In this document: positions 34,842-46,346 of the stretch, piece after piece
Layout: every line of letters begins with the position of its first letter
Numbering within the stretch: position 1 is the stretch's first letter
NCBI GenBank assembly: GCA_030263385.1
Contig: SZOX01000008.1
Coordinates: 1-64,000, forward strand
Direction of reading: 5' to 3'
DNA: 64,000 nt
Origin: Zeimonas sp003577305
Lineage (GTDB): Bacteria > Pseudomonadota > Gammaproteobacteria > Burkholderiales > Burkholderiaceae_E
Notes under the pieces: model-generated
Database searches by the model: none
Told to the model about the DNA's origin: nothing
Seen by the model: only the letters and a program-made list of their open reading frames with translations
Translations under genes and position numbers: made by a program

Positions 34842-36269
34842 CTACTTCCCTATACAGAACCTGCTGAAAATCACCCCCAGCAGGTCATCTGCCGTGAACT
34901 CCCCGGTGATCTCGTTCAGCCGCTCCTGCGCGAGCCGCAACTCCTCCGCGAAGAGATCCAGCTGCTGGGCCCGCTCGCGCGCGTGCGCTTCGGCCGCCTC
35001 CACGTGCGCCTGCGCCGCGCGCAGCGCGATCAGGTGACGCTCGCGCGCAATGAAGGTCGATTCGCCGCTCGCCTGCCAGCCGGCCAGTTCCAGCAGCAGG
35101 CGCCGCAGGCCGTCGATGCCCGCCCCGGTTTTGGCCGACAGCCAGACCGACGAGACCGGCGGAACAGTGTCCGTGCTGATTTCGGCACCGGGCGTCTCGA
35201 CGGCGGCGACAAACCGCCCCCGTTCGACCCGCGGCTCGATCCCCGCCAGGTCGATCTTGTTGTAGACCCGCACCACCGGCACCGCTTCGGCGAGCCGGTG
35301 ATCGAGTTCGCGCTCGATCGCCTGCGCGGCGGCGGTGTCGGTCTGGCGTGCGTCGAGCAGGTGCAGCACCAGGTCGGCCTGCGCGGCTTCGGCCCAGGTG
35401 CGCGCGATGCCGAGCTGCTCGATCCGGTCGGCGGTCTCGCGCAGGCCGGCGGTGTCGATGACGTTCAGCGGCACGCCCTCGATCTGGATCGCCTGCGCGA
35501 TCCGGTCGCGGGTCGTGCCCGGAATTTCGGTGACGATCGCCACCTCGGCGCCGGCCAGCGCGTTCATCAGCGAGCTCTTGCCGACGTTCGGCTCGCCGAG
35601 CAGCACGACGGTCAGGCCGTCGCGCAGCAAGGCTCCGCGCCGCGCATTGGCCAGCAGATGCTGCAGATCGTCCCGGATTCGCGCCAGCCGGCCGCGCGCG
35701 TCGGCCGCTTCGAGAAAGTCGATCTCCTCTTCGGGAAAGTCGAGCGTCGCCTCGACCAGCGTGCGCAGCTCGATCAGCCGCTCGACCAGCGCGTGCACCG
35801 CCGCCGAGAACTCGCCCGAGAGCGAGCGGGTCGCCGAGCGCGCCGCCTGCTCGGTGCTGGCGTCGATCAGGTCGGCAACGGCTTCCGCCTGCGCGAGGTC
35901 GAGCTTGTCGTTCAGGAACGCCCGCTGCGTGAACTCGCCGGGCTCGGCGAGCCGCAGCCCGATTTCGCGCCCGGCTTCGAGCACCCGGCGCAGCAGCAGT
36001 TGCAGCACCACCGGGCCGCCGTGGCCCTGCAGTTCGAGCACGTCTTCGCCGGTGTACGAGTGCGGCGCCGGGAAGTGGATCGCGATGCCCTGGTCGATCG
36101 CCCCGCCGTCGGCTGCGAGGAACGGCCCGTAAGTGGCGTGGCGTGCCGGCAGCCTGCGCCCGAGCACCGCCTCGATGACCGGCGACAGGTCGCGCCCCGA
36201 AACCCGCACGACCCCGATGCCGCCGCGACCCGGCGCCGTGGCGATCGCGGCGATCGGGGGTTCGCTCAT
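34842..36269 (-). CDS. mnmE: tRNA modification GTPase MnmE
   Basis: 475 residues from ATG 36269, overlapping the yidC stop as ATGA. The N-terminal folate-binding domain (ATAPGRGGIGVVRVSG, ELQGHGGPVV) is followed by an inserted G domain with GEPNVGKSSLMNALAG, DTAGLRET and NKIDL. The essential C-terminal CIGK closes the protein. With MnmG it makes the cmnm5 modification of wobble uridines. It is the last gene of the rpmH-rnpA-yidD-yidC-mnmE block. Confidence 0.97.
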   Translation of the reverse strand: MSEPPIAAIATAPGRGGIGVVRVSGRDLSPVIEAVLGRRLPARHATYGPFLAADGGAIDQGIAIHFPAPHSYTGEDVLELQGHGGPVVLQLLLRRVLEAGREIGLRLAEPGEFTQRAFLNDKLDLAQAEAVADLIDASTEQAARSATRSLSGEFSAAVHALVERLIELRTLVEATLDFPEEEIDFLEAADARGRLARIRDDLQHLLANARRGALLRDGLTVVLLGEPNVGKSSLMNALAGAEVAIVTEIPGTTRDRIAQAIQIEGVPLNVIDTAGLRETADRIEQLGIARTWAEAAQADLVLHLLDARQTDTAAAQAIERELDHRLAEAVPVVRVYNKIDLAGIEPRVERGRFVAAVETPGAEISTDTVPPVSSVWLSAKTGAGIDGLRRLLLELAGWQASGESTFIARERHLIALRAAQAHVEAAEAHARERAQQLDLFAEELRLAQERLNEITGEFTADDLLGVIFSRFCIGK

Positions 36270-37987
36270 CTCTTCGGCGCCGCGGCCTCCCGGGTGATCT
36301 TGCGCGTGATCACCCATTGCTGCGCGATCGAGTAGACGTTGTTCACCAGCCAGTAGAGCACCAGCCCCGACGGGAAGAAGAAGAACATGACCGAGAACGC
36401 CAGCGGCATGATCATCATCATCTTCGCCTGCAGCGGATCGGGCGGCGTGGGGTTCAGCTTCACCTGGATGAACATCGTGCCGGCCATCACCAGCGGCAGG
36501 ATGTAGTAGGGGTCGGGCGCCGCCAGGTCGTGGATCCAGCCGATCCACGGCGCGTCGCGCATCTCCACCGACGCGAGCAGCACCCAGTAGAGCGCGATGA
36601 ACACCGGAATCTGCACCACGATCGGCAGGCAGCCGCCGAGCGGATTGATCTTCTCGGTCTTGTACAGCTCCATCATCGCCTGGTTCATCTTCACGCGATC
36701 GTCGCCGTAGCGCTCGCGAATCGCGGTGAGCCGCGGCGTGACCGCTTTCATCCGCGCCATCGACCTGTAGCTCGCCGCCTGCAGCGGGAAGAAGATCGTC
36801 TTCACCAGCAGGGTGAGCAGCACGATCGCCCAGCCCCAGTTGCCCACCAGCGCGTGCAGCTTCTGCAGCAGCCAGTGGATCGGCTGCGCGATCGCGGTGA
36901 GCCAGCCGTAGTCGACGGTGAGGTCGAGCCCGGGCGCGATGCTCTCGAGCATGCGCTGGTCCTGCGGGCCCACCAGCAGCCGCGACTCGACCGTGGTGCT
37001 GGCCTGCGGCGCGAGCTCGGCCAGCGGCTCCTTGATGCCGACCGAGTACACGTTGGCGTCGACCTTGCGCGTGTAGTACTCGCGCTGCACTTTCGGCGCG
37101 GGAATCCAGGCGGCGACGAAATAGTGCTGGATGATCCCGGCCCAGCCGTTGTCGGCGCCGGTGGAGTGCGTCGCCTTGCCCTTCTCGATGTCGCCGAAGG
37201 CCACCTTCTGGAACTTGTCGGCGTCGGTGTAGACCACCGGTCCGGTGTAGGTGCTGTAGAACCTCGACCCCCCGGGCGGCGGGTTGTCGTCGCGCGTGAG
37301 CTGCATGTAGAGCACCGGCCGCGCCGGAGTGGCGCCGACGTTGCTGATCTCGTCCTTCACCTGCACCACGTAGGCACCGCGCGCCAGCGTGTAGGTGCGC
37401 ACCAGCCGCAGCCCGCCGCTTTCGGCAACGAGCGACAGCGTCGCCGCGTCGCTGCCCTCACCGAGCAGGTGCGGCGCGACGCTTCCGTCGACCGGCGCCA
37501 TCGGCGTGCGATGGTTCGGGTAAGTCGCGCCATCGGGCGCGCCGACCAGCCCGCTTTGCGCGAGGTAGAGCGCGCCCGGCGCGTTCTTCAGCAGCACGAG
37601 GTTGTGCCGGCGATCGTCCAGGTCGCGGTAGGCGAGCAGTTCGGCGCGCTGGATCTGTCCGCCCAGCACGCTCACGTCGAGCGCGAGCACGTCGTTGGCC
37701 AGGCGGATCGACTGGCCGGCGGCCGCTGCAGCCGGCTCGACGGCGCCGGGCACCGGCTGCGCGCTGGCGGCCGCAGGCGGGCGCTCGGCTCCGGGCACCG
37801 CGACGCTCGACGGAGGAATGCTGGCGTCGGTGCGCGGTTCGCCGTCTCCGGAGGCCGCCGGAGCAGTCACCTGGGGAGCGGATCCGCCGAACAGCGACGG
37901 GTGACCCTGGTGCTTCTGCCACGCATCCCAGAGGAACAGCAGCGACATCGAGAACACGATCCAGAGGATCATTCGTTGGGTCTGCAT
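36266..37987 (-). CDS. yidC: Membrane protein insertase YidC
   Basis: 573 residues. The N-terminal helix (RMILWIVFSMSLLFLWDAW) is followed by a low-complexity Ala/Pro linker and a large periplasmic beta-domain. The conserved five-helix core begins near WGWAIVLLTLLVKTIFFPLQ, with the hydrophilic-groove arginine in YRSMARMKAV, and includes FFFFPSGLVLYWLVNNVYSI. It inserts inner-membrane proteins alone or with SecYEG. It follows yidD by 3 bases. Confidence 0.97.
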   Translation of the reverse strand: MQTQRMILWIVFSMSLLFLWDAWQKHQGHPSLFGGSAPQVTAPAASGDGEPRTDASIPPSSVAVPGAERPPAAASAQPVPGAVEPAAAAAGQSIRLANDVLALDVSVLGGQIQRAELLAYRDLDDRRHNLVLLKNAPGALYLAQSGLVGAPDGATYPNHRTPMAPVDGSVAPHLLGEGSDAATLSLVAESGGLRLVRTYTLARGAYVVQVKDEISNVGATPARPVLYMQLTRDDNPPPGGSRFYSTYTGPVVYTDADKFQKVAFGDIEKGKATHSTGADNGWAGIIQHYFVAAWIPAPKVQREYYTRKVDANVYSVGIKEPLAELAPQASTTVESRLLVGPQDQRMLESIAPGLDLTVDYGWLTAIAQPIHWLLQKLHALVGNWGWAIVLLTLLVKTIFFPLQAASYRSMARMKAVTPRLTAIRERYGDDRVKMNQAMMELYKTEKINPLGGCLPIVVQIPVFIALYWVLLASVEMRDAPWIGWIHDLAAPDPYYILPLVMAGTMFIQVKLNPTPPDPLQAKMMMIMPLAFSVMFFFFPSGLVLYWLVNNVYSIAQQWVITRKITREAAAPKR

Positions 37988-37990
37988 GGT

Positions 37991-38272
37991 CTATCGTTCG
38001 GTGGATTCGTCGCTGCGCAGCGCCGCCGGCCAGCGGCAGTTGCAGAGCCTGGGGACGCGGTCCGGCACTTCGTCCAGCCCGCCCGGATTGAAAGGATGGC
38101 AGCGCACGACGCGCCTGATCGCGAGCCACCCGCCGGCGAGCGCTCCGTGGCGCTCGATCGCCTGCAGCGCGTAGTCGGAACAGGTGGGCAGGAACCGACA
38201 GCGCGGCGTCGTCATCGGGCTGATCGCCAGCCGATAGAAACTAATCAACGCCGAGAGCACCCGCTTCACCAA
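37991..38272 (-). CDS. yidD: Membrane protein insertion efficiency factor YidD
   Basis: 93 residues. The family core is SFYRLAISPMTTPRCRFLPT with its CSDYALQAIERHG continuation and RVVRCHPFNPGGLDEVP. These small amphipathic proteins assist YidC-mediated insertion at the inner membrane. It lies between rnpA and yidC as expected. The C-terminal 20 residues are less conserved. Confidence 0.95.
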   Translation of the reverse strand: MVKRVLSALISFYRLAISPMTTPRCRFLPTCSDYALQAIERHGALAGGWLAIRRVVRCHPFNPGGLDEVPDRVPRLCNCRWPAALRSDESTER

Positions 38273-38284
38273 TGCTCCTCCTGT

Positions 38285-38674
38285 TCAGCGGCCGGCCAGA
38301 CGCCCGAGCATCGTCCCGAATGCCGCGTCGAGCTCGGCCCGCACCAGCGCTTTCAGATGGCGCGCGCCGCGCACCGCCGGCAGCGCCGTCATGCGCAGCA
38401 TCACCGCAACCGGAGCCTTCCCGGCGCCCGCGGCGCGCCAGGCCTCGCGCGCCACGCGACGCACCGCGTTACGATCGACCGCCCGTGCCAGCAGGCGCTT
38501 CGGGATCGCCATGAACAATACGCCCGGAGGCGCTTCGAGCACCCTCCAGTGAAGGCTGAAGTGCCCGCCGCGCACGCCGGGCCGGGTGCGCAGCAGCGCG
38601 GCGACGCTGGCCCGCGGCAGCCGCCGACCGCCCTTGCCGGGCGCGGCCCGGGCAGGCGCGTCGGCGCACGCCAA
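38285..38674 (-). CDS. rnpA: Ribonuclease P protein component
   Basis: 129 residues from a TTG at 38674, with GAGGAG 9 bases upstream. An earlier in-frame ATG (38749) lies inside rpmH and is less likely. The RNR signature is present as ARAVDRNAVRRVAREAWR, and the beta-strand HFSLHWRVLEAPPGVLFMAI precedes it. It binds the RnpB RNA to mature tRNA 5' ends. The N-terminus up to GGRRLPRASVAALLR is more Ala/Pro-rich than usual. Confidence 0.93.
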   Translation of the reverse strand: MACADAPARAAPGKGGRRLPRASVAALLRTRPGVRGGHFSLHWRVLEAPPGVLFMAIPKRLLARAVDRNAVRRVAREAWRAAGAGKAPVAVMLRMTALPAVRGARHLKALVRAELDAAFGTMLGRLAGR

Positions 38675-38687
38675 GCGCGGGGGCTCC

Positions 38688-38822
38688 TCAGACCGCGAGG
38701 CGCTTGCGGCCCTTGGCGCGCCGCGCGCGGATGACGTCACGGCCGCCACGGGTTTTCATGCGAGCGAGAAAACCGTGCGTGCGCTTGCGCCGCGCAACAG
38801 AAGGCTGATAGGTGCGTTTCAT
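38688..38822 (-). CDS. rpmH: 50S ribosomal protein L34
   Basis: 44 residues, starting MKRTYQPSVARRKRTHGFLA and containing RGGRDVIRARRAKGRKRL; full-length L34. It is the first gene of the minus-strand block. A good sigma-70 promoter lies 37-66 bases upstream. Confidence 0.98.
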   Translation of the reverse strand: MKRTYQPSVARRKRTHGFLARMKTRGGRDVIRARRAKGRKRLAV

Positions 38823-38858
38823 CGGGAGAATCCTCGGCCGGGGAGGGAAAAGCCTTTC

Positions 38859-38888
38859 ATTACAACGTATTAGCGGGCCGTCTGTCAA
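38859..38888 (-). promoter_or_regulatory. Sigma-70 promoter of rpmH
   Basis: On the minus strand TTGACA (38888-38883) and TGTAAT (38864-38859) are separated by 18 bases, a near-consensus pair in an unusually AT-rich spot. A leader of about 30 bases would precede rpmH. Confidence 0.75.
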
Positions 38889-38990
38889 TTTCGGGATGGC
38901 GCGCGAGGTCGATCACGGGGTAAAATACGCGGTTTCGTACGCCGTTCCGACCCTGTTCTTCCAACACGCCCGACCGAACCGATCGACACC

Positions 38991-40421
38991 ATGCTGGACC
39001 GTTGGCTCGCCTGCGTTGCGCGTCTCGAAAGCGAGATTCCGGCCCAGCAATTCAAACCCTGGATCAAGCCGCTGGTGTTCCTCGGTTACGACGAAGGCGA
39101 GCACTTGCTCCGGATCGGCGTGCCGAACCACTTCAAGCTGAACTGGGTCAAGTCGCAGTTCGAGTCGCGCATCGAATCGATCGCCCGCGAGACGATCGAA
39201 CCCGACCTGCGCGTGAGCTTCGAGATCCATCGCGCTGCCGCCAACGACACCGTGTCGTCCGAGGCGCTGCGCGCGGCCGGCGGCCCGGCACGCGCCTCGG
39301 GCGAGCAGTCGCCGGAGAGCGAACTCGATGCGATCGGCTTCGATGCGAACGACACCGGCGCCGGCGCGGCTCCGCAGGTCGCGCATGCCGCGCCCGACGC
39401 GCAGACCCGGTTGCGTCCCGAGCTCACTTTCGACAACTTCGTCCACGGCAAGGCCAACCAGATCGCCTGGTCGGCGGCGCTGCAGGTGGTCGAGCGCCCC
39501 GGCACCGCGTACAACCCGCTGTTTCTCTATGGCGGCGTGGGCCTGGGCAAGACGCACCTGCTTCACGCGGTGGGCAACGCGATCCTCGAGCGCAAGCCCG
39601 GCGCGCGCGTGCGCTACATCCACGCCCAGGACTACTTCGACGAGATGGTGCGCGGCATCCAGCGCAAGTCGCTGCACGAGTTCAAGAAGAAATACCAGTC
39701 GCTCGACCTGCTGCTGGTCGACGACATCCAGTTCCTCGGCGGCAAGGAACGCACCCAGGAAGAGTTCTTCTACACCTTCGAGGCGCTGCTCACTGCGCGC
39801 AAGCAGCTGATCATCACCAGCGACACTTACCCGAAGGAGCTCTCGGCCTTCGAAGACCGCCTGGTCTCGCGCTTCGGCTCGGGCCTGATCGTCGAGATCG
39901 AGCCGCCCGAGCTCGAGATGCGGGTCGCGATCCTGCTGAAGAAAGCCGAACAGTCGGGCGAGAAGCTGCCCGAGGAAGTGGCGTTCTTCGTCGCCAAGAA
40001 CCTGCGCTCGAACGTACGCGAACTCGAAGGCGCGCTGCTGCGCGTGATCGCGTTCGCCCGTTTTCGCAGCAAGCCGATCAACGCCGATCTCGCCAAGGAG
40101 GCCCTGAAAGACCTGCTCGAGCTGAACCGCCCGCCGATCTCGATCGAGTCGATCCAGAAGACCGTTGCCGACTTCTTCAAGATCAAGGTCGCCGACATGT
40201 ACAGCAAGCGCCGGCCCGCGCACATCGCGCGCGCGCGCCAGGTCGCTATGTACTTCGCCAAGGAGCTCACGCAGAAGAGTTTTCCCGAGATCGGCGAGGC
40301 CTTCGGAGGCCGCGACCACACCACCGTCATGCACGCGGTCAAGCGTATCGCGGAGCTGCGCCAGCACGACCAGGAGTGGAACCGCCAGCTGCACGTGCTC
40401 GACCAGACGCTGCGCGGATGA
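38991..40421 (+). CDS. dnaA: Chromosomal replication initiator DnaA
   Basis: 476 residues. Domain I (MLDRWLACVARLESEIPAQQ) binds DnaB and DiaA-type partners. A variable Ala-rich linker follows. The AAA+ domain has Walker A in GGVGLGKTHLLHAVG and Walker B LLLVDDIQFLGGK. The C-terminal DNA-binding signature is FGGRDHTTVMHAVKRI. It opens the origin at DnaA boxes; candidates lie in the gap after this gene. TAAAAT at 38921-38926 could be a -10 for it. Confidence 0.98.
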   Translation: MLDRWLACVARLESEIPAQQFKPWIKPLVFLGYDEGEHLLRIGVPNHFKLNWVKSQFESRIESIARETIEPDLRVSFEIHRAAANDTVSSEALRAAGGPARASGEQSPESELDAIGFDANDTGAGAAPQVAHAAPDAQTRLRPELTFDNFVHGKANQIAWSAALQVVERPGTAYNPLFLYGGVGLGKTHLLHAVGNAILERKPGARVRYIHAQDYFDEMVRGIQRKSLHEFKKKYQSLDLLLVDDIQFLGGKERTQEEFFYTFEALLTARKQLIITSDTYPKELSAFEDRLVSRFGSGLIVEIEPPELEMRVAILLKKAEQSGEKLPEEVAFFVAKNLRSNVRELEGALLRVIAFARFRSKPINADLAKEALKDLLELNRPPISIESIQKTVADFFKIKVADMYSKRRPAHIARARQVAMYFAKELTQKSFPEIGEAFGGRDHTTVMHAVKRIAELRQHDQEWNRQLHVLDQTLRG

Positions 40422-40450
40422 GGAGCGTGATGCGCGGCGTGGGCAAGGGC

Positions 40451-40603
40451 TGGACAACTCCGGGACGATATGTGAACAAGCTGCCCCTTTTACGGGCATC
40501 GGCAAGTTGTTCCACCGGGTCCACAGGCCGCGGCACGGATCGTTCACAGGCCCCCGATCGCCGCAAAGCCAGTACCGACGCAGGGCGGCGCGCGTTGTCC
40601 CCA
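40451..40603. other. oriC: Candidate oriC: cluster of DnaA-box-like sites between dnaA and dnaN
   Basis: The 228-base gap holds several nonamers close to TTATCCACA/TTGTTCACA. They are TTGTTCACA on the minus strand (40471-40479), TTGTTCCAC (40507-40515), GGGTCCACA (40517-40525), TCGTTCACA (40540-40548) and TTGTCCCCA (40595-40603). A TTGTCCA on the minus strand lies at 40451-40457. The stretch from GATATGTGAACAAG to the CCCCTTTTA run is slightly less GC-rich. The dnaA-dnaN location is common for bacterial origins. Confidence 0.6.
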
Positions 40604-40649
40604 GGGTTGCGCGCCGTACATCCAACAACAGCAACAGGAATCTGAACTG

Positions 40650-41759
40650 ATGCAGTTCATAAAAGCCAACCGCGATGCGATCCTGAAGCCCCTGCAAACC
40701 GTGGCCGGCATCGTCGAGCGCCGGCACACGCTGCCGATCCTGGCCAACGTGCTGTTGCGCAAGACGGGCGACGACGTCTCGTTCCTCGCCACCGACGTCG
40801 AGATCCAGATCCAGACCACCGCGCAGCTCGGTGCCGGCAAGGAAGACGGCGGCACTACCGTGTCGGCGCGCAAGCTGATCGACATCCTGCGTTCGCTGCC
40901 CGACGGTGCCGAAGTCGCGATCAGGCTCGAGAACAAGCGCGCCACGATCCAGGCCGGCAAGAGCCGCTTCGCGCTGCAGACCCTCGCCGCCGAGGAATAC
41001 CCCACTGTCGCGGTGAGCGAGCAGTTCAACGCGTCGTTCTCGCTGCCTCAGAAGCAGCTCAAGCACCTGTTCCAGATGGTGCACTTCGCGATGGCGCAGC
41101 AGGACATCCGCTACTACCTGAACGGCCTGCTGCTGGTCACCGACGGTGCGCAGGTGAAAGTGGTGGCCACCGACGGCCACCGGCTGGCGTTCTGCGAGGC
41201 CACGATCGAGGGCGCGCAGCTCGCCCGGCACGAGGTGATCGTGCCGCGCAAGACGGTGCTCGAGCTGCAGCGGCTGCTCGGCGACGACGACGAGCCGGTG
41301 CTGATCGACGTCTCGGGCAACCAGGTGCGCTTCCGCTTCGGCGCGGTCGAGATGATCTCCAAGCTGGTCGAGGGCAAGTTTCCCGACTACCAGCGCGTGA
41401 TTCCGCAGGGCTACACGCGGCGCGCCACGGTCGCGCGCGACCTGCTCGCGGCCTCGCTCGCCCGGGCGTCGATCCTCACCAGCGACAAGTTCAAGGGCGT
41501 GCGCCTGAGCCTTTCGCCGGGCGTGATGAAGATCCAGACGAGCAACACCGAGCAGGAAGAAGCAGTGGAGGAACTCGAGGTCGACTACGCGGGCGACGCC
41601 CTCGAGATCGGCTTCAACGTCGGCTACCTGCAGGACGTGCTGGGCAACCTGAAGAGCGAGTCGGTGTGCGTCGACTTCGGCGACGCCAACACCAGCGCGC
41701 TGCTCACGGTGCCCGGCGACGAGCAGTTCAAGTACGTCGTGATGCCGATGCGCATCTGA
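40650..41759 (+). CDS. dnaN: DNA polymerase III sliding clamp, beta subunit
   Basis: 369 residues, standard length, with three clamp domains. It starts MQFIKANRDAILKPLQTVAG, has RRHTLPILANVLL near residue 30 and ends in the family tail VVMPMRI. The ring clamp holds Pol III and other partners on DNA. It is 228 bases after dnaA and 8 bases before gyrB. Confidence 0.98.
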   Translation: MQFIKANRDAILKPLQTVAGIVERRHTLPILANVLLRKTGDDVSFLATDVEIQIQTTAQLGAGKEDGGTTVSARKLIDILRSLPDGAEVAIRLENKRATIQAGKSRFALQTLAAEEYPTVAVSEQFNASFSLPQKQLKHLFQMVHFAMAQQDIRYYLNGLLLVTDGAQVKVVATDGHRLAFCEATIEGAQLARHEVIVPRKTVLELQRLLGDDDEPVLIDVSGNQVRFRFGAVEMISKLVEGKFPDYQRVIPQGYTRRATVARDLLAASLARASILTSDKFKGVRLSLSPGVMKIQTSNTEQEEAVEELEVDYAGDALEIGFNVGYLQDVLGNLKSESVCVDFGDANTSALLTVPGDEQFKYVVMPMRI

Positions 41760-41767
41760 GGAACGCG

Positions 41768-44266
<2,499 letters not shown>

Positions 44267-44302
44267 GCACTGCGATCACTGGGCGCACAGGAGACGGATC
44301 GG

Positions 44303-45235
44303 ATGGCGAAAGTGGCGATCGTGGGCTGCGGGGCCATGGGCTCGGTCTACGCAGGCCTGATGGCGTCGGCCGGGCACGTGGTGCACGCAGTCACGCGCTG
44401 GCAACCCCACGTCGACGCGATCAATGCGCACGGGCTGCGCGTGAGCGGCTTCAGCGGCGACCGGACCGTCGGGCTGGCCAGCGCTTCGGTGACCACCGAG
44501 GGCATCGGGCCCTGCGACCTGGTCGTCATCGCGACCAAGTCGTACGACGTCGAAGACGCCGCCGAATCGAGCAAGCCGCTGATCGGTCCCTCGACCGTGG
44601 TCCAGACGATCCAGAACGGCCTCGGCTCGCCCGAGCGCGTGGCCCGGCACATCGATCCCGATCGCCTGGCGGTCGGCGTGGTCGGCGGCTACGGTGCGTC
44701 GATTCCCGAGTGGGGCCACGCGCACCACAACGGCATGGAAGTCACCTGGTTCGGAAGCTGCGCCGGGCTGCCGCCCGAAGACCTCGCTGCGTCGGCCGAG
44801 ATCTGGCGCTCGTCCGGGTTCAGGGTGGCGCTGCACGACGACATCGCCTCGATGGTCTGGAAGAAGCTGATCATGAACGCCGCCTATTCCGGTACCGCGT
44901 GTCTCACCGGCCTGACGATCGGCCAGATCATCGCGAACGAAGACGCCTGGCGCATTGCCAGCGCGTGTTCGCGCGAGGCGGTCGCAGTCGCCGGTGCGCT
45001 GGGGGTGAACCTCGATCTCCCCGATCCGATCGGGCACGTGAAGCACCTCGGCTCGAAGATCCCCGACGCCCGCCCGTCGATGCTGCTCGACGCGATGGCC
45101 GGCCGGCGCGGCGAGGTCGACGCGATCAACGGCGCGGTTTCGCGCCTCGGCGCCGAGGTCGGCGTGCCGACTGCGACGAACGACATGGTCGTCGCGTTGA
45201 TCAGGGCACAGGAGAGCCGGCTGGCCGGCGCCTGA
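44303..45235 (+). CDS. 2-dehydropantoate 2-reductase-like protein (ApbA/PanE family)
   Basis: 310 residues with AGGAG upstream. The NADP Rossmann site is VAIVGCGAMGSVYAGLMASA. The catalytic-lysine helix is SMVWKKLIMNAAYSGTACLTG, and the C-terminal substrate domain has MLLDAMAGRRGEVDAINGAV. The family reduces ketopantoate to pantoate, but paralogues acting on other 2-oxo acids are common. With no pan genes nearby, the true substrate is uncertain. It lies 36 bases after gyrB. Confidence 0.85.
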   Translation: MAKVAIVGCGAMGSVYAGLMASAGHVVHAVTRWQPHVDAINAHGLRVSGFSGDRTVGLASASVTTEGIGPCDLVVIATKSYDVEDAAESSKPLIGPSTVVQTIQNGLGSPERVARHIDPDRLAVGVVGGYGASIPEWGHAHHNGMEVTWFGSCAGLPPEDLAASAEIWRSSGFRVALHDDIASMVWKKLIMNAAYSGTACLTGLTIGQIIANEDAWRIASACSREAVAVAGALGVNLDLPDPIGHVKHLGSKIPDARPSMLLDAMAGRRGEVDAINGAVSRLGAEVGVPTATNDMVVALIRAQESRLAGA

Positions 45236-45302
45236 TCGGCAACCCGAACGGGGGGTGCGCTGCGGCAGCCGCGTCGCGCGGCAGCGGGTTCGCAGCAGGC
45301 CT

Positions 45303-46346
45303 TCAGGCGCCTCGATACCAGTCGATGCGGTTTGCGTCGGCCTCGACGACGACTTCGCCGCGCGCGCGCAGGTAGTTCAGGTGCGCGATGCACTCGCCGG
45401 TGGCGAGGCTGAGCAGATGCGCGTCGCTGCGCGCGTCGCGCGCGAACAGCGCGCCGAACAGGTCGACCACGCGCTTCGGCTCGGCCAGCGCATTGCGCAG
45501 CCGCTCCAGTCCGCGCCGATGGCCGTTGACCAGCGAGTCGAGCCGCGAGTGCAGGCCGGCGAACGGCTCGTTGTGCGCCGGCAGCACCAGCAGGTCGTCG
45601 GGCAGCGTGCGCCGGATGCGTTCGAGCGAGTGGAGCCAGTCGCCCAGCGGATCGGCGTCGGGTTCGGTGGGGAACACCGACACGTTCGACGAGATGCGCG
45701 GCAGCACCTGGTCGCCCGAAACCAGCAGCCCGAGCTCGGCGCAGTGCAGGCAGGCGTGCTCCGGCGAATGGCCGTGACCGACGACGACCGTCCAGTCGTG
45801 CGCGCCGATGCGGATCGTCTCGCCGTCGACGATCCGGCGATAGCTGTCGGGCAGCCGGTAGACGCCCTTGCCGAAGCTGCCGAAGCGCGCGCGATACTGT
45901 TCGAGCGCGGCGTCGTCCCAGCCCGCGCGACGATAGAACTCGATGCCGTCTTCGGGCGCTTCGCGGCCGGTGTCGGCCACCAGCACGCGGCAGGTGAGGT
46001 ACTCGAGCCGCGTCATCCACAGCCGGCAATCGAACTTGCGGGTGAGCCAGCCGGCCATGCCGACGTGGTCCGGATGCATGTGGGTGACCAGCACGCGCCG
46101 GATCGGGCGTGCGCCGAGCGAGCCGCCGAGCAGTTGCTGCCAGGCCGCCGCCGTCGCCTCGGTGCGCACGCCGGTGTCGACGATCGTCCAGCCGTCGCCG
46201 TCGGCGAGCGCGTACACGTTGATGTGGTTCAGCGCGAACGGCAGCGGCATGCGGATCCAGAGCACGCCGGGCCGGATCTCGCGCGCGGTGCCGGGGTCGG
46301 GTGCGGTACCGATGTCGGGCAGGGTGCCGGGGTCGGGCGCCTTCAT
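45303..46346 (-). CDS. MBL-fold metallo-hydrolase
   Basis: 347 residues. The metallo-beta-lactamase zinc motif THMHPDHVGMAGW is followed by GHGHSPEHACLHC and SGDQVLPRI, as in glyoxalase II-like and related hydrolases. The N-terminus carries a short repeat (PDPGTLPDIGTAPDPGTA). Its start overlaps the stop of the D-amino acid dehydrogenase as ATGA, so the two are coupled. The substrate is unknown. Confidence 0.88.
   Translation of the reverse strand: MKAPDPGTLPDIGTAPDPGTAREIRPGVLWIRMPLPFALNHINVYALADGDGWTIVDTGVRTEATAAAWQQLLGGSLGARPIRRVLVTHMHPDHVGMAGWLTRKFDCRLWMTRLEYLTCRVLVADTGREAPEDGIEFYRRAGWDDAALEQYRARFGSFGKGVYRLPDSYRRIVDGETIRIGAHDWTVVVGHGHSPEHACLHCAELGLLVSGDQVLPRISSNVSVFPTEPDADPLGDWLHSLERIRRTLPDDLLVLPAHNEPFAGLHSRLDSLVNGHRRGLERLRNALAEPKRVVDLFGALFARDARSDAHLLSLATGECIAHLNYLRARGEVVVEADANRIDWYRGA

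Noticed and set aside
38675..38749. Longer rnpA from ATG 38749 inside rpmH
   Set aside because: The extra 25 residues are the shifted rpmH frame; TTG 38674 has a good GAGGAG at the right distance.
38823..38990. rpmH-dnaA gap as replication origin
   Set aside because: No DnaA-box-like nonamers were found there; it holds the rpmH promoter and a possible dnaA -10. The dnaA-dnaN gap is the better candidate.
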